Notes under the pieces: model-generated
The model's database searches: none
Told to the model about the DNA's origin: nothing
Seen by the model: the letters and a program-made list of their open reading frames with translations, nothing else
Program-made: the position numbers and the translations under genes
In this document: positions 53,501 through 57,572 of the stretch, piece by piece
How positions within the stretch are numbered: position 1 is the first letter of the stretch
Layout: each line of letters begins with the position of its first letter
Source of the DNA: Paenibacillus sp. N3.4
GTDB taxonomy: Bacteria > Bacillota > Bacilli > Paenibacillales > NBRC-103111
Length of the DNA stretch: 57,572 bases
Assembly (NCBI RefSeq): GCF_008017805.1
Contig: NZ_VRTT01000048.1
Span: 1 to 57,572 of the forward strand
Reading direction: 5' to 3'

Positions 53501-55102
53501 ATGTACAAAAAAATTATAGGATTTGCCGTTGTATTCCTATTCGCGACAGCCGGAAACACTTATGCTTACAATGTACCTATGTTTACATATAAGGATGTGA
53601 CGGACCAAGCTTGGGAAAAAGACTACGTGTACACTTTATCAGCGCTCGGTATTATTGAGGGATATCCTGATTTCCGTTATCATTCCGAAGAATTGTTGTC
53701 TCGGGAAGCCTTTATCAAGCTCTTGGTCGCTACGGCAAAGGTGGATATTTCTCATGCTTTGGGGATCGTACCTACGGACGCTACCGGCCGTTGGTCAGCT
53801 CCATACATTGCTGCCGCTTCGGAGCGGCACTGGATCGATTTTATGGTGAACGAAGCCGGCGAATTGAAGCCGGAACAGCCGATTACACGAGAAGAAGTCG
53901 CCGCTGTCGTCGGTAACTATCTATTAGACAAGGTGGGAACGGCCGGATCACAGTGGACATCAGGAGATTGGTCAAAGGAACGGGATGAACGAGCGTTTGC
54001 CGACAGCTCGAAAATTAATGCTAATATCGCTCCGTACGTGTTTTACACGGTAAACCGGAACGTCATGGAAGGTGATAACCAGGGTTTCCGTCCGAAAAGC
54101 GGATTGATCCGCAGCGAAGCAGCCGCCGTGATCAATCGCCTGGTTGATATCGAAGCCGCCGTGAAGAAATTGGAAGTGACTGGGTTTTATGCGATTAAAT
54201 CGAGCCCTGCCATCGGCCGTATGCCGCTCATCGACAACGTCGCTATGGGCTGGTCCCATCTCGAATACGATACGGAGGGTACTGCAAAACTGGGTACGGA
54301 TACAACCACCTACAAAGTTCCGGATGGGTACGCAGACGTGGTGAAGTCGGCCGATCAGGCGCATGTCCATAAAGACTTGATGGTTTTTTACAACGATGGC
54401 AAGAAGCTGTCGGTATTTTTGCGAGACGTGCCAGCACAGAGGGCGTTTGTTGTCCAACTGGTCTCCAAACTCGGCGATCCGGAATTTGGGTTTTCCGGTG
54501 TTTCCTTGGATTTTGAAGGGTTGATGGATGCATCAGACGCGCCGAATTACTTGCAATTTGTCCGGGACGTGAAAGCGGCCATAGGGAGTAAAACCCTCTC
54601 CATTTCCGTACCAACGGATTATTACTATAAAGGCTACGATTTAAAAGGGCTCAGTGAAACGGCCGACACCCTTAACCTCATGGCGTACGATTTTACGCAT
54701 GATGACTCGAAACTTCCTTCTGCGCCGCTGCCGCTAGTCAGGGACGGAGTGGAGAGAGTGCTCAGGCAGGGCGTGCCTGCCAGCAAGCTAGTGCTAGGCA
54801 TTTCCAAGCAGGCTAACCAATGGATCACAACGAATGGCAAAACGACGACCGCTTCGCCGAGCATTGATCTAGTTGAAAAACGTCTCGCTGATCAGAATGC
54901 TTCCAAAACTTGGAGCCTGCCATATTTCCTGAAGCTGATTCATTACCAAGATGGCAGCGCTGCGAACGACATTTATTATGAAGACACGCAAAGCATCGCC
55001 AAAAAAATCTGGCTCGCCAAAGTCTATAACCTTAAAGGCATTTCGCTCTGGCATATGGGCAATTTCACCGCATCTGACTGGGATACGATCGCCAAAAGAT
55101 AA
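53501..55102 (+). CDS. S-layer-anchored GH18-family glycosidase
   Basis: A 533-residue secreted protein. Signal peptide (KKIIGFAVVFLFATAGNTYA), three SLH domains at about 28-215 (FTYKDVTDQAWEKDYVYTLS; RWSAPYIAAASERHW; ADSSKINANIAPYVFYTVNR) that bind cell-wall polymers, then a GH18 barrel. The catalytic strand reads FSGVSLDFEGL, keeping the D-x-E pair of the DxxDxDxE motif; LNLMAYDFTHDD is the matching later strand. Members of this YdhD/YaaH-like group act on peptidoglycan (N-acetylglucosaminidase) or chitin; cell-wall or spore-cortex remodelling is the likelier role. AAGGAGAG precedes ATG 53501. Confidence 0.9.
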   Translation: MYKKIIGFAVVFLFATAGNTYAYNVPMFTYKDVTDQAWEKDYVYTLSALGIIEGYPDFRYHSEELLSREAFIKLLVATAKVDISHALGIVPTDATGRWSAPYIAAASERHWIDFMVNEAGELKPEQPITREEVAAVVGNYLLDKVGTAGSQWTSGDWSKERDERAFADSSKINANIAPYVFYTVNRNVMEGDNQGFRPKSGLIRSEAAAVINRLVDIEAAVKKLEVTGFYAIKSSPAIGRMPLIDNVAMGWSHLEYDTEGTAKLGTDTTTYKVPDGYADVVKSADQAHVHKDLMVFYNDGKKLSVFLRDVPAQRAFVVQLVSKLGDPEFGFSGVSLDFEGLMDASDAPNYLQFVRDVKAAIGSKTLSISVPTDYYYKGYDLKGLSETADTLNLMAYDFTHDDSKLPSAPLPLVRDGVERVLRQGVPASKLVLGISKQANQWITTNGKTTTASPSIDLVEKRLADQNASKTWSLPYFLKLIHYQDGSAANDIYYEDTQSIAKKIWLAKVYNLKGISLWHMGNFTASDWDTIAKR

Positions 55103-55456
55103 CGCGATATAAAGCATCATTCAACGCTTAAACTTTAGTTCAATAAATGTAATGAGATTGAAATCTTATTTTCATTTGAAATTAATAAAACAATCTTATA
55201 ATAAAAGTCGACCCCCTTTAAAATATAAAACTTAGACCCACAGCTCTTCGCTGTGGGTCTCTTTTTGACAAAGGTATGAATGAATGCAATTTGCTTATTA
55301 ATTCGTAAGACGGTACAAGCAAGGTTGCAGGTTATAGTTTGGGTTGTTCTAATTTCATTGACACATCTCCTTAACATTTATACGATGAAAAGAGTTTGCC
55401 AATGGTTTTCTGAGCTATAATCCAAAGGTCATAGATCAAGAGGAGGAAATGCTAAG
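55103..55456. other. Intergenic region with terminator
   Basis: Carries the strong hairpin at 55234-55266 and the AGAGGAGG ribosome binding site of the DinB-family gene at its end. Otherwise AT-rich with no gene seen. Confidence 0.45.
55234..55266 (+). terminator. Intrinsic terminator
   Basis: Perfect 11-bp stem AGACCCACAGC/GCTGTGGGTCT with a TCTTC loop, followed by CTTTTT; ends the SLH-GH18 transcript. Confidence 0.88.
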
Positions 55457-55984
55457 ATGTTTTACGACTTACACGGTGAAGCAAATATGTCGCCAATTGT
55501 GGGAATTTTATATTCTGCTGTGAAAGAAAACAGCCAACGACTACAATTAATCACAGATGGCATGTCACAAGAAGAAATAGATTATAAGGGTCTAGATAAC
55601 AACTTTAATAGTACCGCTCAGTTAATCAAACACATCCTGTATGTGGATGTTAATTGGGTATATAGAATGAAAGGACAACCACTTCCTCACTCTTTAAAAG
55701 AGCAATATGGTCCCATGATAGATGCAAATAATAGGCTTCCGATGATCAAAGGGAAGTCTTTGAACACATTCATGTCCGAATATGAAAGTGTATTATCCAT
55801 GTTGAAAGATGCATGTACACAATTAACGGATGCTGATCTTGATAAAATTGTCACTTTTGGACATGAAAACGAAAAGCAGGCAACCATTCGCTGGGGATTA
55901 TGGCATATGGCTGACCATAGCCGCTATCATCAGGCTAATATCAATCAGCTTAGAAAGTGGTATAAAGAAAATTCTTTCTCATGA
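55457..55984 (+). CDS. DinB-family protein
   Basis: A 175-residue four-helix-bundle protein of the DinB/YfiT superfamily. The three metal-ligand histidines appear as H in QLIKHILYVDVNW (about residue 58) and the pair in LWHMADHSRYHQANINQL near 155-162. Members are metal-dependent transferases (for example bacillithiol-related) or stress proteins; the substrate cannot be told. RBS AGAGGAGG lies before ATG 55457. Monocistronic. Confidence 0.85.
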   Translation: MFYDLHGEANMSPIVGILYSAVKENSQRLQLITDGMSQEEIDYKGLDNNFNSTAQLIKHILYVDVNWVYRMKGQPLPHSLKEQYGPMIDANNRLPMIKGKSLNTFMSEYESVLSMLKDACTQLTDADLDKIVTFGHENEKQATIRWGLWHMADHSRYHQANINQLRKWYKENSFS

Positions 55985-56146
55985 GAAGCGTTAGATAAAT
56001 TATGAAAAAAGAGGTATCCACCTGTTCCATAAAAAGAACCAGGAGATCTACAAGGACTTTGAGTACACAGGTCGCAATGAACTTGTTCTTCTTGCTAAAA
56101 TGAAATTTTAGAATATAGTTGGCTTCTGGAACGAGGGAGGGGGAGA

Positions 56147-56381
56147 ATGATGGAGATGGAAGTCAAGATAAGAAATATTATTGATAATGTAGTTACACAT
56201 GCCGACTTTAGAAGACAGGGTTATGGATCAAGTTTTGAAAAAGGCATTGGATATTGCATGGGGGCAAGCTTGTTACAAAGTCATGTTGCTTACCGGTTCG
56301 AAAGAAGAGGGAACGCTTTTATTTTATGAAAACTCGTGCTTTAAGAATGGGATTAAAACTGGATTAATTGCCAAACCCTAA
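56147..56381 (+). pseudogene. GNAT acetyltransferase remnant
   Basis: Starts in one frame (IRNIIDNVVTHADFRRQGYG, the acetyl-CoA-binding R/Q-x-x-G-x-G/A loop) and continues in another (VLKKALDIAWGQACYKVMLL, then FYENSCFKNGIKTG). The break near 56225-56235 needs one base removed or two added. The N-terminal half of the GNAT fold (about 60-70 residues) is absent, so this is a true remnant, not only a frame error. A GAGGGAGGGGGAGA stretch lies before ATG 56147, so a short product could still be made. Confidence 0.72.
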
Positions 56382-56590
56382 CAAATACTGGGGTGATGCA
56401 GATAAACGTATATTAGGATTCAGCCTACATATTTAATTGGTTGTCGGAATCCGTAAAGTTGTGTTAGGATGAAAAACAGACTCCCTGCTTCGAAATGTAC
56501 AAGCCGACTTCCGGATCTTGTGCTTCGAAAGCGACAAATAGAGATTAAGAGTCTTGGATATGGAATGAAGAATAGGAGATTATCTGTATT

Positions 56591-57572
56591 ATGAGCAACA
56601 AGAACAATCAGCATATGTTTAGACTAGCTTTACTGCTCGGTTTATTTTCGACTCTCGGGCCTTTTACGATCGATATGTATTTACCGGCTTTCCCCGAGAT
56701 TGTGAAGCAATTCGATACGACAGCTTCGCTGGTGCAACTCAGCCTAACCGCTTGTTTACTCGGACTCGGCATCGGCCAGATTGTCATGGGATCGCTGAGC
56801 GACGTCTACGGTAGACGCAATCCGCTGCTTATCTCCATGGCTGTTTATGTCGCCGCCTCGTTAGCTTGTGCATTTTCGCCCAATATCGGGCTGTTAATTG
56901 CATTCCGGTTCGTACAGGGTTTTGCCGCTTCGGCGGGCATTGTCATTTCCCGTGCGATCGCACGCGACATGTACAGCGGAACCGAACTCACAAAATTTTT
57001 CTCGCTGCTCTTGCTTGTCGGTAATTTGGGTCCGCTCGTGGCACCGGTTACCGGTAGTGGAATTCTTTCTTTCACGACTTGGATCGGCGTATTTATAGCG
57101 CTGGCAGTGCTGGGAATCTACCTGTTGGCGATGACAAAATGGAGCCTACAGGAGACTCTGCCATCTGATCGCCGCAGACCGAGCAATTTCGTGGAGCAGT
57201 TGCGGAATTACGGATTGCTCTTGCGAGATCGCCAGTTTGTCGGCTACATGTTGGCACAGGGCATAATGATCGCTGGGGTCTTCGCGTATGTTTCGGGAAC
57301 GCCATTTATCTATCAAAATATTTATGGGGCCTCGCCGACCGTATTCGCGCTTTTATTCGGATCGAACGGTATCAGCCTGATCATTGGCTCCCAAGTGGTA
57401 GGGCGGATGTCGCATCGCGTATCCGAACACGCCTTTCTGTTGTTCGGCCTATGGCTTGCCTGTTTGGCAAGTGTCGCTGTGTTAGTGGTGGCCATCGTTC
57501 ATGGACCGCTTTTCGCGTTGGTGATTCCACTGTTTTTCTTCGTAGCATCAATCGGCATTACATCTACGGCAG
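56591..57572 (+). CDS. Bcr/CflA-family multidrug efflux transporter (MFS), partial at window end
   Basis: The frame is open from ATG 56591 (AGGAG 11 bases upstream) to the window edge: 327 codons of an expected 390-410. A drug:proton antiporter with 12 predicted helices, about nine visible here. The Bcr/CflA opening STLGPFTIDMYLPAFPEIVK, the MFS motif A (GSLSDVYGRRNPLL) between helices 2 and 3, and the antiporter motif in helix 5 (GNLGPLVAPVTG) are all present. The C-terminal part lies beyond the window. Confidence 0.9.
   Translation, partial: MSNKNNQHMFRLALLLGLFSTLGPFTIDMYLPAFPEIVKQFDTTASLVQLSLTACLLGLGIGQIVMGSLSDVYGRRNPLLISMAVYVAASLACAFSPNIGLLIAFRFVQGFAASAGIVISRAIARDMYSGTELTKFFSLLLLVGNLGPLVAPVTGSGILSFTTWIGVFIALAVLGIYLLAMTKWSLQETLPSDRRRPSNFVEQLRNYGLLLRDRQFVGYMLAQGIMIAGVFAYVSGTPFIYQNIYGASPTVFALLFGSNGISLIIGSQVVGRMSHRVSEHAFLLFGLWLACLASVAVLVVAIVHGPLFALVIPLFFFVASIGITSTA

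Noticed and set aside
1..57572. CRISPR arrays, tRNA, rRNA, riboswitches, tandem repeats, prophage genes
   Set aside because: Looked for on both strands; no array of spaced repeats, no tRNA-like clover-leaf, no T-box or riboswitch core and no phage structural genes were seen.

Overview
The window looks like chromosome of an endospore-forming, Paenibacillus-like member of the Bacillota. This rests on three LplB/YtcP/LplA-type oligosaccharide ABC transporters paired with large membrane-bound AraC-type regulators, a GerPF-type germination protein, an S-layer-anchored GH18 protein, strong AGGAGG ribosome binding sites and many intrinsic terminators. No rRNA, tRNA or CRISPR was seen.

Layout. 1-98 is the 3' end (domains V and VI) of a group II intron. 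0.6-11.8 kb is carbohydrate locus A: sensor/AraC regulator, lipoprotein binding protein (frameshifted), two permeases, GH38 alpha-mannosidase, SIS sugar-phosphate isomerase, ROK kinase and a DapA/NanA-type aldolase. 11.8-13.2 kb is a scar of gene remnants (a DsbA/FrnE tail and an AraC C-terminal part). A pentapeptide-repeat gene follows on the minus strand. 14.2-19.8 kb is transport locus B: two permeases, a binding protein and a sensor/AraC regulator, with no enzyme. 20.0-36.4 kb is locus C: an AraC regulator divergent from a PhyH-type dioxygenase, a sensor/AraC regulator, two permeases, a binding protein, an unrecognised alpha/alpha-rich protein, a GH105 unsaturated-uronyl hydrolase and a very large secreted multidomain protein (GH99/WbsX-like domain plus a pectinesterase-like beta-helix).

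36.8-45.1 kb is housekeeping and redox: malate:quinone oxidoreductase, an SRPBCC protein, a TetR/old-yellow-enzyme pair sharing one operator, and a LysR gene divergent from zwf and gnd. 45.4-57.6 kb is a looser accessory stretch: an SH3-like repeat protein, GerPF, a secreted DUF5050-like protein, an AT-rich segment (methyltransferase, IS110 remnant, small membrane protein, SanA/YdcF protein, an orphan), SLH-GH18, DinB, a GNAT remnant, and a Bcr/CflA exporter cut by the window edge.

Inferred logic: loci A and C each import oligosaccharides with a lipoprotein-dependent ABC transporter lacking its own ATPase (a shared MsmX-type ATPase is presumably encoded elsewhere) and finish them in the cytoplasm. 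A GH105 next to an unrecognised enzyme-like protein suggests that locus C degrades a uronic-acid glycan, perhaps using an undescribed lyase or hydrolase. At least twelve reading-frame breaks occur, most explained by loss of one base in a short homopolymer, even in gnd. Several 'pseudogenes' may therefore be sequencing errors, and I flag each one.
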